Source: Rubrivivax sp. A210 (lineage in GTDB: Bacteria; Pseudomonadota; Gammaproteobacteria; Burkholderiales; Burkholderiaceae_C). From it: DNA of 64,000 nucleotides. The notes beneath the pieces were generated by a model. The model did not search any database, was not told the DNA's origin, and saw nothing but the letters and a program-made list of their open reading frames with translations. Each line of letters opens with the position of its first letter. The stretch's first letter is position 1. Positions 15,927 through 28,184 of the stretch are shown piece by piece. The position numbers were made by a program, and so were the translations under genes. Where the stretch lies: NCBI RefSeq assembly GCF_904426505.1, contig NZ_CAJGBN010000023.1, positions 1-64,000 on the forward strand, given 5' to 3'.

Positions 15927-15932
15927 AGGAGG
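15927..15932 (+). promoter_or_regulatory. Strong ribosome binding site deciding the TTG start of the glycyl-radical protein
   Basis: AGGAGG lies 7 bases before a TTG at 15940, in the short gap after the nrdD stop at 15905. It shows that the glycyl-radical segment is translated as its own protein and is not simply a frameshifted end of nrdD. Confidence 0.8.
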
Positions 15933-15939
15933 ACACACC

Positions 15940-16146
15940 TTGAACACGCGCCAGACCCCCCTCGCCCACCCGCAATTGGAAGAACACGAACGTCAACGCT
16001 GCGAGGTGTGGACGCGCGTGATGGGCTATCACCGGCCCATGGCCTCGTTCAATGTCGGCAAGCAGGGCGAATTCAACGAACGCCGCTATTTCTGCGAGCC
16101 GCGCCAGACCGCAACCCGGGAAATTGAAGCCCTCACCCACGCTTGA
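15940..16146 (+). CDS. Separate glycyl-radical domain protein of the class III ribonucleotide reductase
   Basis: A 68-residue protein initiated at TTG behind AGGAGG. Its core CEVWTRVMGYHRPMASFNVG followed by KQGEF is the glycyl-radical loop of NrdD proteins; Gly29 in RVMGY is the expected radical residue. In textbook NrdD this segment is fused behind the zinc site; here nrdD stops 34 bp earlier and this gene supplies it. It would presumably dock into NrdD and be activated by NrdG, similar in idea to GrcA repairing pyruvate formate-lyase. The 3' end overlaps the nrdG start by 23 bases. A short ancestral split of nrdD is the main alternative reading. Confidence 0.85.
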   Translation: MNTRQTPLAHPQLEEHERQRCEVWTRVMGYHRPMASFNVGKQGEFNERRYFCEPRQTATREIEALTHA

Positions 16147-16807
16147 AGTCGGCGGCTTCACGCCGCTGAGCACGACCGACTGGCCCGGCCGCCTGGCCGC
16201 GGTGGTCTTCGTCCAGGGCTGCCCCTGGGCCTGCGGCTATTGCCACAACCCCGAGCTGCGGCCCCGCTGCGCCTCGCGCGGCCCGAGCTGGCCCGAGGTG
16301 CTGGAGACGCTGACGCGTCGCGTCGGCCTGCTCGATGGCGTCGTCTTCAGCGGCGGCGAGCCGACCTTGGACCCGGGCCTGGGCGCCGCCATCGAACAGA
16401 CGCGCACGCTGGGCTTCCAGATCGGCCTGCATACCGCCGGCATCTACCCCGAGCGGCTCGCAAGGCTGCTGCCCCAGATCGACTGGGTGGGCCTGGACCT
16501 CAAGACCGAATTCGGTGACTACGACGAGGTCACCGGCCGCCGCGGCAGCGCCACGGCGGCGCGGCGCGCGCTCGAGCTGCTGCTGGCCAGCGGCATCGCC
16601 CACGAGCTGCGCACCACCTACGACCCCGCCCTCGTGAGCGACGAGGCGCTGCGCTCGCTGGCGCGCCTGATCAAGTCGGCCGGCGCACGCGACTGGGTCA
16701 TCCAGCGCTGCCGCTCGGCCGAAGGCGTGGACAAGCCCCTGCCCAAGGAAGCCTTGCTCCAGGCCCTGCGCCGCGAGCTGCCCGAGCTGAGCCTGCGTGC
16801 GGTATAG
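16124..16807 (+). CDS. nrdG: Anaerobic ribonucleotide reductase activating protein (radical SAM)
   Basis: A 227-residue radical SAM enzyme with the cluster motif C33-P-W-A-C37-G-Y-C40 followed by HN, and the SAM-binding GGE in VVFSGGEPTLDPGL. NrdG generates the glycyl radical of the class III reductase by reductive cleavage of S-adenosylmethionine. The TTG at 16124 is chosen because it gives the normal short N-terminus before VGGFTPLSTTDWPG; no good ribosome site is seen, and initiation is probably coupled to the overlapping glycyl-radical gene. An ATG at 16052 is the alternative. Confidence 0.9.
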   Translation: MKPSPTLEVGGFTPLSTTDWPGRLAAVVFVQGCPWACGYCHNPELRPRCASRGPSWPEVLETLTRRVGLLDGVVFSGGEPTLDPGLGAAIEQTRTLGFQIGLHTAGIYPERLARLLPQIDWVGLDLKTEFGDYDEVTGRRGSATAARRALELLLASGIAHELRTTYDPALVSDEALRSLARLIKSAGARDWVIQRCRSAEGVDKPLPKEALLQALRRELPELSLRAV

Positions 16808-16974
16808 CACCGAACTGAGACGATAAAGCCGCCCTCCTCGGCGTTCCGGCGGCGCATACCCCGCCTAGCATGTGGCATGCGCGCCTCGTCTCGCACACCC
16901 TTGCTGTCGCCCGCGGGCATGGCCGGCGGTGATGGCATACCCGATGCGCGCCCACCACCGAACGGGGTCGCTTG

Positions 16975-18057
16975 ATGAAGGTCGTGATCGTCGACGACGT
17001 GCAGATGAACGTCACGCTGCTGCAGCACCTGGTGCGCAAGCTGGCGGACTGCGAGGCCCACTCCTTCACCGATCCGCACAAGGCGCTGGCCTGGTGCCAG
17101 GACGGCGAACCCGACCTCATCGTCACCGACTACATGATGCCGGGGCTCAACGGCATCGAGCTGGTGCAGCGTCTGCACGAGCGCCTGCCCGACGTGCCGA
17201 CGCTGATGATCACGGCCAATCACGAGAAGGAGCTGCGCCACGAGGCGCTGCAGGCCGGCGTCACCGACTTCCTCAACAAGCCGCTGGACAACACCGAGTT
17301 CCTGGCCCGGGCGCGCAATATGCTGGCGCTCTCGGTCAGCCGCAAGAAGCTGGCCGACCGCGCCCAGTGGCTGAAGGAAGAAGTGGACAAGGCGACGCAG
17401 GATCTCGCGCGCCAGGCCCACGAAACCATACTCTGCCTGTCGCGGGCGGCCGAGCACCGCGACCCCGAGACCGGCGCCCACATCCTGCGCATGTCGCACT
17501 ACTCGCGCCACATCGCGCGCTGCCTGGGCCTGTCGCAGGCCGACCAGGACCTGCTGCTGGCCGCCGCGCCCATGCACGATGTGGGAAAAGTTGGCACGCC
17601 CGATCTCATCCTGCTCAAACCCGGTCCACTCACCGCCGAAGAGTTCGAGGTGATGAAGCTGCATACCGTGATCGGCTGGAAAGTGCTCAAGGAGAGCACG
17701 TCACCGCTGCTGCAGAAGGCAGCCGAAATCGCCTACACCCACCACGAGCGTTATGACGGCAGCGGCTATCCGCGCGGCCTGGCCGGCGGCATGGTGGGCG
17801 ACAGGATTCCGATCTTCGGCCGCATCGTCGCGGTGGCCGATGTCTTCGACGCGCTGACCTCGGCACGGCCCTACAAGCGCTCGTGGACGATAGAGCGCTC
17901 GCTGGCCCTGCTCGACGAAGGCCGCGGCAAGCACTTCGACCCCGCCTGCGTCGACGCCTTCCTCAACGACTGGGACGAAGTGCTCGAGATCAAGCAGCGC
18001 TTCGCCGACGAAGCGGCCATCGAGGCCGCCGCCGAAGCGGCCGAGTCGATCCGATGA
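16975..18057 (+). CDS. Response regulator with HD-GYP c-di-GMP phosphodiesterase domain
   Basis: A 360-residue protein. Residues 1-118 form a receiver domain (VDD at 6-8, phospho-acceptor Asp52 in TDYMMPG, Lys102 in NKPLD). Residues about 148-345 form an HD-GYP domain with His201-Asp202 (MHDVGKVG) and HHERYDGSGYP at 256-266. Proteins of this type hydrolyse cyclic di-GMP and so favour motility or dispersal. It is followed by a periplasmic binding protein gene (52 bp gap) and a hybrid kinase gene on the same strand, so it is the probable output of that sensory pair. Confidence 0.92.
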   Translation: MKVVIVDDVQMNVTLLQHLVRKLADCEAHSFTDPHKALAWCQDGEPDLIVTDYMMPGLNGIELVQRLHERLPDVPTLMITANHEKELRHEALQAGVTDFLNKPLDNTEFLARARNMLALSVSRKKLADRAQWLKEEVDKATQDLARQAHETILCLSRAAEHRDPETGAHILRMSHYSRHIARCLGLSQADQDLLLAAAPMHDVGKVGTPDLILLKPGPLTAEEFEVMKLHTVIGWKVLKESTSPLLQKAAEIAYTHHERYDGSGYPRGLAGGMVGDRIPIFGRIVAVADVFDALTSARPYKRSWTIERSLALLDEGRGKHFDPACVDAFLNDWDEVLEIKQRFADEAAIEAAAEAAESIR

Positions 18058-18109
18058 ACCGCGCGAGCTGCCGCCACGGCAGCCCCGCATCCACCACCAG
18101 GAGTTGTCC

Positions 18110-18991
18110 ATGAGCCCCCACATCCGCCGCCGCCGCGCCCTGGCCCTGCTGCCCTCGCTTGCCGCGCTGGCGGGCCTGGCCGGTCTGTCCGTGGCGGGCA
18201 CGGCCCGCGCCGAGGAAGCGCAGAAGTACCAGTTCTCGCCCGTCAACCAGTACGGGCTCGAACTCACGGCGCGCTACTGGAACCCCATCATCGAGTACGT
18301 CTCGCGCAAGTCGGGCATCAAGCTCGAGCTGAAGATCGGCCGCACCTCGGCCGACACCACCGCCTACGTGATCGCCAAGGAGGTGGACTTCGTGTTCTCC
18401 AACCACCTCTTCAGCCCCGACCGCGAAAGCCTGGGCTGGCGCGTCTTCGGCCGCCGCCAGACACCGCCCATCCATTCCCAGATCCTGGTGCTGGCCGACT
18501 CGCCGGTGCAAAAGCTCGAACAGCTCTCCGACCAGGCCGTGGCCTTCCCCGGCCCCGAGGCCCTGGTGGCCTACAAGTTCCCCTATGCCGAGCTGATCAA
18601 CCGCAAGATCCCGGTGCAGGTGGTGTTCGGCGGCAATGCCGATGGCGCCTACGCCCAGCTGGTGAGCGGCAAGGTCAAGGCGGTGGGCGCCAATTCGCAG
18701 CTCACCGAAGGCTGGGTCAAGCGGGAGAACAAGACGGTGCGCGTGCTGTGGCAGTCGGCGCCGCTGCACGACCTGGCGCTGATGGTCTCGCGCAAGGTCA
18801 ACGACAAGGATCTGGCGGCCGTGAGCCAGGCCTTCTTCGGCATGGCCGCCGACCCCCAGGGCCGCGAAGTCCTGGCCGCCGCCTCCGAGCTGGTCAAGCT
18901 GCCGGCCAAGACGGCCTTCGTCACCTCCGACGGCTCGGAGTACAGCGGCTACCGCGCCTTCTACAAGTCGGCGCCGCCCAACCTGCGCTGA
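18110..18991 (+). CDS. PhnD-like periplasmic substrate-binding protein (probable sensory)
   Basis: A 293-residue exported protein. The N-terminus has four arginines and a hydrophobic stretch (RRRRALALLPSLAALAGL) with cleavage expected after TARA near residue 35. The mature part resembles phosphate/phosphite/phosphonate binding proteins (SPVNQYGLELTARYWNPIIE; VNDKDLAAVSQAFFGM). No ABC permease or ATPase is adjacent. Instead it is 13 bp upstream of a membrane hybrid kinase and downstream of an HD-GYP regulator, so it probably presents a ligand to the kinase. The start at 18110 has AGGAG 6 bases upstream. The ligand is unknown. Confidence 0.85.
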   Translation: MSPHIRRRRALALLPSLAALAGLAGLSVAGTARAEEAQKYQFSPVNQYGLELTARYWNPIIEYVSRKSGIKLELKIGRTSADTTAYVIAKEVDFVFSNHLFSPDRESLGWRVFGRRQTPPIHSQILVLADSPVQKLEQLSDQAVAFPGPEALVAYKFPYAELINRKIPVQVVFGGNADGAYAQLVSGKVKAVGANSQLTEGWVKRENKTVRVLWQSAPLHDLALMVSRKVNDKDLAAVSQAFFGMAADPQGREVLAAASELVKLPAKTAFVTSDGSEYSGYRAFYKSAPPNLR

Positions 18992-19004
18992 GCCCTCGAG
19001 CCTG

Positions 19005-22850
<3,846 letters not shown>

Positions 22851-23217
22851 CAGGCAGGCCGGGCCCGGCGGTCCGGGTGGAACCAGACCGCGCAGCGCAA
22901 GCCGGCTTCGGGGTGGCGCGGGTTAACCCGCAGTGAGCAATCCTCGCCGGCGGCCTGAACAAGTTTCGCTTGTGCCCTGCCACCCGCGCGCCGAGCATGC
23001 GCGTCCAGCGGCGGCCGGCGGGTTGCCGCGACGGTCCGCGCCCGCGGCCCACCCATTCAGACGATGCACCCGGAGGCCGCCATGGCAAGGCAACAGATCG
23101 ATGACCCATGGGGCAGCATGGCGCTGTTGACCGCCCTGCAGGCGGCGAGCGATGGGCTCTTCGTCGCCCTTCATCCTTGAGATGGCCACCCCCGCCCGCC
23201 CGGCGGGCCCGGCCTCG
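22851..23217. other. Intergenic stretch with little content
   Basis: About 370 bp between the hybrid kinase stop and the convergent LysR stop at 23218. Apart from the tiny frame at 23082-23180 nothing coding is convincing, and no terminator with a T run was seen. Confidence 0.5.
23082..23180 (+). CDS. Candidate 32-residue small protein
   Basis: An ATG at 23082 preceded by GGAGG (23072-23076) opens a 32-codon frame ending TGA at 23180. The product (starting MARQQIDDPWGSMALLTALQ) is amphipathic and has no recognised family. The ribosome site is the only positive evidence; it could be chance. Confidence 0.25.
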   Translation: MARQQIDDPWGSMALLTALQAASDGLFVALHP

Positions 23218-24090
23218 TCAGGCAAAGGTCACGCCCAGCCATTCGACGAAGGCCGCCACCTCGGGCCGTTCGGCGAGTTCGCGCTCGACCAGCACATGGT
23301 AGGTGCTGGCGGCCGCCACCGAGATGCCGAACAGCGGCAGCAGCTGCGCCGTCGACGTCCAGTTGCCGGCAATGCGCAGCGGGCAGATGGCCAGGCCCAG
23401 GCCGCTGGCCGCGGCCTCGAGCAGGATGCCCAGGTCGGTGAAGACGAGGCCGCGCGCCGGCTCGGGCCAGTCCAGGCCGGCGGCCTCGAACCAGGGCTTC
23501 CAGGGCACGAGCGGGCTGCGCAGCAGCTCGGCGCGCGCCAGGTCGGCCGGCTCGTGCAGCGCCAGCCGCGCGGCGCTGGCGGGCGCGGCCAGCACCTGCA
23601 CGCGGTCGTCGAAGAGCCTGGTGGTCTGCCGCTCGTCGAAGGGCGCGCGGCCGAAGCGGATGTCGACATCGTGGCGCTCGGGCTTGTCCTGCATCGGGGC
23701 GGCCACCGCCACCTCGATCTCGATCTCGGGCCACTGGCGGTAGAACTCCGGCAGGCGCGGCATCAGCAAGTTGCGCGCAAAGGTGGGCGGCGAACCCACG
23801 CGCAGGCGCACCGGCCGGGTTTCGCCGCCGCAGGACAGGTGGGCCAGGCGGTCGAAGGCCTCGCGCACGCCGGCCAGGTAGCGGCGGCCGGCGGCGCTCA
23901 GGCGCACGCCGGTGTGGCTGCGCTCGAACAGCTGCTCGCCAAGCTGGGCCTCGAGCAGGCGGATGCGGTGGCTTACCGCGCTGGGCGTGATGCACAGCTC
24001 ACCCGCGGCCTGGGCAAAGCCGCCCAGCCGCGCCGCGCTCTCGAAGGCGCTGAGCGCGTGGATGGGGGGCAGTCGGGGCGGTCGGGCCAT
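23218..24090 (-). CDS. LysR-family transcriptional regulator (GcvA-like)
   Basis: A 290-residue LysR regulator. The N-terminal winged helix is seen in PPIHALSAFESAARLGGFAQ to about residue 65 (PSAVSHRIRLLEAQLGEQLF), and the effector-binding domain covers about 90-290. The order LPPIHALSAFE places it in the GcvA/AmpR-like subgroup. It is divergent from lutACB with about 100 bp between the starts, so it is the likely regulator of lactate use. Start 24090 is preferred; an ATG at 24102 would add four residues. Confidence 0.88.
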   Translation of the reverse strand: MARPPRLPPIHALSAFESAARLGGFAQAAGELCITPSAVSHRIRLLEAQLGEQLFERSHTGVRLSAAGRRYLAGVREAFDRLAHLSCGGETRPVRLRVGSPPTFARNLLMPRLPEFYRQWPEIEIEVAVAAPMQDKPERHDVDIRFGRAPFDERQTTRLFDDRVQVLAAPASAARLALHEPADLARAELLRSPLVPWKPWFEAAGLDWPEPARGLVFTDLGILLEAAASGLGLAICPLRIAGNWTSTAQLLPLFGISVAAASTYHVLVERELAERPEVAAFVEWLGVTFA

Positions 24091-24194
24091 GCGGCCTTTC
24101 ATGCGGCCTTGACAGGCGCCGCTCAGGGTGCAAATTCTAGGATGAGGGTAGGCTACGGCCGCCCCCGCAAACAAAGCAAGCAGGAGACGCAGGC

Positions 24195-25007
24195 ATGACG
24201 CCGTCAACACCCATCGCGCGGCCCGCCCGCGTCTACTTCTACGCCACCTGCATGGTCGACCTGATGGCACCGCAGGCCGGCGTCGACGCCATCGCGCTGA
24301 TCCGCGACGCCGGCATCGCGGTCGACTTTCCCGAAGCCCAGACCTGCTGTGGCCAGCCGGCCCACACCAGCGGCTTCGTCGACGAAGCGCGCGCAGTGGC
24401 GCGCTCGCAGCTTGATCTCTTCCCCGAGCCCTGGCCCATCGTCGTGCCCTCGGGCTCGTGCGCCGCGATGATGGCCCACCACTGGCCGCGCCTGTTTGCC
24501 GACGATGCCGCGCTCGGCGCACGCGCCCAGGCGGTGGGCTCGCGCATCGTCGAGTTCGCCGCCTTCGCACGCGATGTGCTGGGCCTGGCGGCCACGCCGG
24601 CCGCGGCGTCGGCGCGCACGGCGCCGGTGAAGGTGGCGCTGCACACCTCCTGCCATGCGCGGCGCGAGATGGGCACGCATGTGCCGGGCGAGGCCCTGCT
24701 GCGCGCCCTGCCCGGCGTGGAGATCGTGCAGCCGGCGCGCGTGGCCGAGTGCTGCGGCTTCGGCGGCACCTTCTCGGCCCGCCATCCGGCGATCTCGGGC
24801 GCCATGGTGGGCGACAAGCTCGACGCCATCCGCGACAGCGGCGCCGAGGTGCTGGTCAGCGCCGACTGCGGCTGCCTGCTCAACATGCACCATGCGGCCG
24901 ACAAGCAGCGCGCCGAAGGCCGCGCCGCGCCGCGCTTCGTGCACCTGGCCAGCTTCGTGCGCGAGCGCCTGGGCGCCAGCGACGCCGCGCAACAGGTTAC
25001 CGACTGA
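24195..25007 (+). CDS. lutA: Lactate utilisation protein LutA (Fe-S oxidoreductase)
   Basis: A 270-residue protein with two CCG domains, TCCGQPAHTSGF near residue 50 and ECCGFGGTFSARHP near residue 190, plus HTSCHARREMGTH. With LutB and LutC it forms an L-lactate oxidation complex that gives pyruvate. AGGAG lies before the ATG. It is the first gene of lutA-lutC-lutB and is divergent from a LysR regulator. Confidence 0.92.
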   Translation: MTPSTPIARPARVYFYATCMVDLMAPQAGVDAIALIRDAGIAVDFPEAQTCCGQPAHTSGFVDEARAVARSQLDLFPEPWPIVVPSGSCAAMMAHHWPRLFADDAALGARAQAVGSRIVEFAAFARDVLGLAATPAAASARTAPVKVALHTSCHARREMGTHVPGEALLRALPGVEIVQPARVAECCGFGGTFSARHPAISGAMVGDKLDAIRDSGAEVLVSADCGCLLNMHHAADKQRAEGRAAPRFVHLASFVRERLGASDAAQQVTD

Positions 25008-25018
25008 GGGAGCGCTGC

Positions 25019-25732
25019 ATGAACCTTCCAGACACCCGTGGCGCCCGTGCCGCCATCCTGGCCTCGCTGCGCGGTGGCGACAAGGCACCGCCGCTGCCGC
25101 CGCCCGACCTGACGCCCTACCGCGCCGGCCCCTTCGGCCGCGGCAGCCAGGGCCTGCGCGTCGACCCGGCCACGCTGATCCCCATCTTCGAGGCCGCCGC
25201 TCGCGGCTGGCGTGCCGAGGTGGTGGCGGCCACGCCCGGCACCTGGCCCGCCGTGGTGCGCGCCGCGCTGGACGTGCGCGGCTGCAGGCGCATTGCCATC
25301 GGCGCCGCCAGCCCCTTGCAGCCGGCGCTGGACGGCGCCCTGCAGGGCCTGGACGTGAAGCGCTTCGAGCAGCCGCTGGAGGCCTGGAAGACCGAGCTTT
25401 TCGACACCATGGACGCCGGCGTCACCGCCACCGAGGCCGCCATCGCCGACACCGGCACCCTCGTGCTGGTGCCGGGCGCCCATGAGCCGCGCACACTGTC
25501 GCTGGTGCCGCCTCTGCATGTGGCCGTGCTGCGCGCCAGCACGCTCTACGCCGGCCTGCCGGCTGCCATGCAGGCGCTGTCTCCGCAGGCCGCCATGCCG
25601 ACCAATCTGCTGCTCGTCACCGGCCCGTCGAAGACCGCCGACATCCAGCAGGTGCTGGCCTATGGCGCCCACGGCCCCAAGGAACTCGTCATCGTGCTCG
25701 TCGACGACCTCAACGGGGGAGAAGGTGCATGA
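25019..25732 (+). CDS. lutC: Lactate utilisation protein LutC (LUD domain)
   Basis: A 237-residue LUD-domain protein of the lactate oxidation complex. The motif VTATEAAIADTGTLVLVPGA and the C-terminal TADIQQVLAYGAHGPKELV are characteristic. The start at 25019 is 11 bp after the lutA stop with GGGAG before it. The last bases overlap lutB by ATGA. The gene order A-C-B differs from Bacillus lutABC but is usual in proteobacteria. Confidence 0.9.
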   Translation: MNLPDTRGARAAILASLRGGDKAPPLPPPDLTPYRAGPFGRGSQGLRVDPATLIPIFEAAARGWRAEVVAATPGTWPAVVRAALDVRGCRRIAIGAASPLQPALDGALQGLDVKRFEQPLEAWKTELFDTMDAGVTATEAAIADTGTLVLVPGAHEPRTLSLVPPLHVAVLRASTLYAGLPAAMQALSPQAAMPTNLLLVTGPSKTADIQQVLAYGAHGPKELVIVLVDDLNGGEGA

Positions 25733-27189
25733 GTGACCTCAAGAGTGCGGTCCACGAAGCCCCGCTGCAGTTCGTCGACCCGCGCCGCTTCAAGGCGAAT
25801 TCGCAGGTCTCGGTGGACGACCCCCACCTGCGGCGCAGCTTCCGCAGCGCGATGGATTTCCTGCAGGCCAAGCGCGGCGCCCACTTCGGCGAGGCCGCCA
25901 CCTTCGAGCCGCTGCGCCGCCTGGGCGAGGCCATCCGCAAGTACAGCCTGTCGCGCCTGCCCGACCTGCTGGAGCAGCTGGAGGCCCGCCTGGTCGAGCG
26001 CGGCGTGCAGGTGCACTGGGCGCGCGACGCGGCCGAGGCCAACGCCATCTTCCTGGCCATCGCCCAGGCCCACCAGGCCAAGGCCATGATCAAGGGCAAG
26101 TCGATGGTCAGCGAGGAGATCGAGCTGAACCACCGCATGGCCGAAGACGGCGTGGCCTGCCTCGAATCCGACATGGGCGAGTACATCGTGCAGCTCGCCG
26201 GCGAGCGGCCCAGCCACATCATCATGCCGGCCATCCACAAGACCAAGCAGCAGATCGGCCAGCTGTTTGCCGAGCACATCGCGGACACCGGCTACACCGA
26301 GGACGTCGACGCTCTCATCGCGATCGGCCGCAAGGTGCTGCGCGCCGAGTTCCGCGACACGCCCATCGGCGTCTCGGGCGTCAACTTCATGGTTGCCGAG
26401 ACCGGCTCGCTGGTGCTGGTGGAGAACGAAGGCAACGGCCGCATGTGTACCACCGTGCCCGGCGTCCACATCGCCATCACCGGCATCGAGAAGGTGGTGG
26501 AGCGCTTCGAGCATGTGCTGCCGCTGTACAGCCTGCTCACGCGCTCGGCCACCGGCCAGGCCATCACCACCTACCTCAACGTCATCACCGGCCCGCGCCG
26601 CGCCGGCGAGCTCGATGGCCCCAAGGAGGTGCACCTGGTGCTGCTGGACAACGGCCGCAGCCAGGCCTACCGCGATGCCACGCTGCGCGCCACGCTGCAA
26701 TGCATACGCTGCGGCGCCTGCATGAACCACTGCCCGGTGTACGCGCGCATCGGCGGCCTGGCCTACGGCACGACCTACCCGGGGCCCATAGGCTCCATCA
26801 TCTCGCCCCACCTGATGGGCCTGGACCCGACGCAGGATCTGCCCACCGCCAGCAGCCTGTGCGGCGCCTGCACCGAGGTCTGCCCGGTCGGCATTCCCAT
26901 CACCGACCTGCTGACCACGCTGCGCCATGCCGCCAAGCACGAGGCCCTGCCCGGCCACGCGCCGCTGGTGGGCCAGGGCAGCGCCGCCGACTGGCGCGAG
27001 GCCTGGGCCTGGAAGGCCTGGGCCTGGCTCAACACCCACCCCACGCTCTACCGCATCGCGATGCGCCTGGGCCGCCATGTGCGCGGCGTCACCCCGGCCT
27101 GGCAGGGCGGCTGGACGGCGCACCGCACGCCCATGCGCCTGGCGGCGCGCGGCCTGCGCGACCGCCTGGCCGCGGTCGACAAGGGCTGA
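25729..27189 (+). CDS. lutB: Lactate utilisation protein LutB (Fe-S)
   Basis: A 486-residue iron-sulfur protein. The N-terminal two thirds is a LUD domain (IGVSGVNFMVAETGSLVLVE). Two ferredoxin-type 4Fe-4S motifs follow, CIRCGACMNHCPVY (from about residue 325) and CGACTEVCPVGIP (from about 380). It carries electrons from lactate in the LutABC complex. Translation starts within an ATGA overlap with lutC. It converges with the nitrilase-family gene, the two stops being 4 bp apart. Confidence 0.94.
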   Translation: MSDLKSAVHEAPLQFVDPRRFKANSQVSVDDPHLRRSFRSAMDFLQAKRGAHFGEAATFEPLRRLGEAIRKYSLSRLPDLLEQLEARLVERGVQVHWARDAAEANAIFLAIAQAHQAKAMIKGKSMVSEEIELNHRMAEDGVACLESDMGEYIVQLAGERPSHIIMPAIHKTKQQIGQLFAEHIADTGYTEDVDALIAIGRKVLRAEFRDTPIGVSGVNFMVAETGSLVLVENEGNGRMCTTVPGVHIAITGIEKVVERFEHVLPLYSLLTRSATGQAITTYLNVITGPRRAGELDGPKEVHLVLLDNGRSQAYRDATLRATLQCIRCGACMNHCPVYARIGGLAYGTTYPGPIGSIISPHLMGLDPTQDLPTASSLCGACTEVCPVGIPITDLLTTLRHAAKHEALPGHAPLVGQGSAADWREAWAWKAWAWLNTHPTLYRIAMRLGRHVRGVTPAWQGGWTAHRTPMRLAARGLRDRLAAVDKG

Positions 27190-27193
27190 AGAT

Positions 27194-28006
27194 CTACAGC
27201 CGCCGGTGCGCCAGCGCCGGCAGCTGCAGCCGCACCTGCTTGATGCGGCCCGGGTCGAGGTCGGCGATGGCGAAGCCCTCGCCTTCAGGCAGCACATCGA
27301 GCACCGTGCCCCAGGGGTCGATGACCATGCTGTGGCCCCAGGTACGGCGGCCATTGGGATGGGTGCCGCCCTGGGCCGAGGCCAGCACATAGCACTGGTT
27401 CTCCACCGCCCGCGCCCGCAGCAGCAGCTCCCAGTGCGCCTGGCCCGTGGTGTGGGTGAAGGCCGCCGGCAACACCAGCAGGTCGCAGGGCGGGTTCATC
27501 AGCGCGCGGTAAAGCTCGGGGAAGCGCAGGTCGTAGCAGATGCTCAGGCCCAGGCGCAGCGCGCCGGCTTCGGACGGCAGGTCCAGCGCCACCGGCGCGC
27601 TGCCGGCGCGCAGCGTGCGGCCCTCGTCATAGCTCTCGCGCCCGTTGTCGAAGGCGAACAGGTGCAGCTTGTCGTAGTGCGCCGCCTCGCGGCCGTCGGG
27701 GGCGAAGACGCAGCAGCGGTTGAGTGCGCGGCCCGGTTCGCCGCCGGCCACCGGCAGCGTGCCGCCGACCAGCCAGAGCTCGTGCTCTCGCGCCAGGCCC
27801 GAGAGAAAGTCCTGGATGGGCCCGGCGCCGGCCGGCTCGGCCAGCGCCAGCTTGTCGCTGTCGCGCTGGCCCATCAGGCAGAAGTATTCCGGCAGCGCCA
27901 CCAGGCGTGCGCCGGCTGCTGCCGCGGCGGCCACCCAATGCGCGGCACGCTCGCGGTTGTTCTCCCAATCGGGGCTGGACACCATCTGGACGGCGGCGAT
28001 CTTCAT
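27194..28006 (-). CDS. Nitrilase-family C-N hydrolase (Nit2-like amidase)
   Basis: A 270-residue carbon-nitrogen hydrolase with the full catalytic triad: Glu40 (LVALPEYF), Lys113 (YDKLHLF) and Cys157 (SICYDLRFPELYR). The sequence is closest in character to Nit1/Nit2 amidases, which hydrolyse deaminated glutathione or 2-oxoglutaramate, both repair reactions. In Burkholderiales a gene of this type is often beside glnE, as here, where it is divergent from it. The exact substrate is inference. Confidence 0.88.
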   Translation of the reverse strand: MKIAAVQMVSSPDWENNRERAAHWVAAAAAAGARLVALPEYFCLMGQRDSDKLALAEPAGAGPIQDFLSGLAREHELWLVGGTLPVAGGEPGRALNRCCVFAPDGREAAHYDKLHLFAFDNGRESYDEGRTLRAGSAPVALDLPSEAGALRLGLSICYDLRFPELYRALMNPPCDLLVLPAAFTHTTGQAHWELLLRARAVENQCYVLASAQGGTHPNGRRTWGHSMVIDPWGTVLDVLPEGEGFAIADLDPGRIKQVRLQLPALAHRRL

Positions 28007-28184
28007 CGCGCCATGCTACGCGGGCACGGCCAGGGCGAAACGTTCGGCGATATCCACCCGGCGCAGTCGGCCAAATCTTCGCGCTAACCTCGCGCGCTCA
28101 CACCGCCCGGGCAAGCTGCCGGCCTCCTGAAGGGGCCCGCCGCGGGAACGGTGATCCAAAGAGATGCACACCGAGGGTTCCGAG

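Noticed and set aside
15890..15945. A programmed frameshift joining nrdD to the glycyl-radical segment
   Set aside because: nrdD ends at an in-frame TGA with no slippery sequence seen, and the downstream gene has its own strong ribosome site and start.
13074..15947. Long minus-strand open frame opposite ubiT and nrdD
   Set aside because: Shadow of nrdD and of the 28-bp repeats; the plus strand carries recognised proteins and regulatory sites.
27183..27201. GGCTG/CAGCC hairpin between the lutB and nitrilase-family stops
   Set aside because: Only a five-base stem, no T run, and it overlaps both stop codons; too weak to call a terminator.
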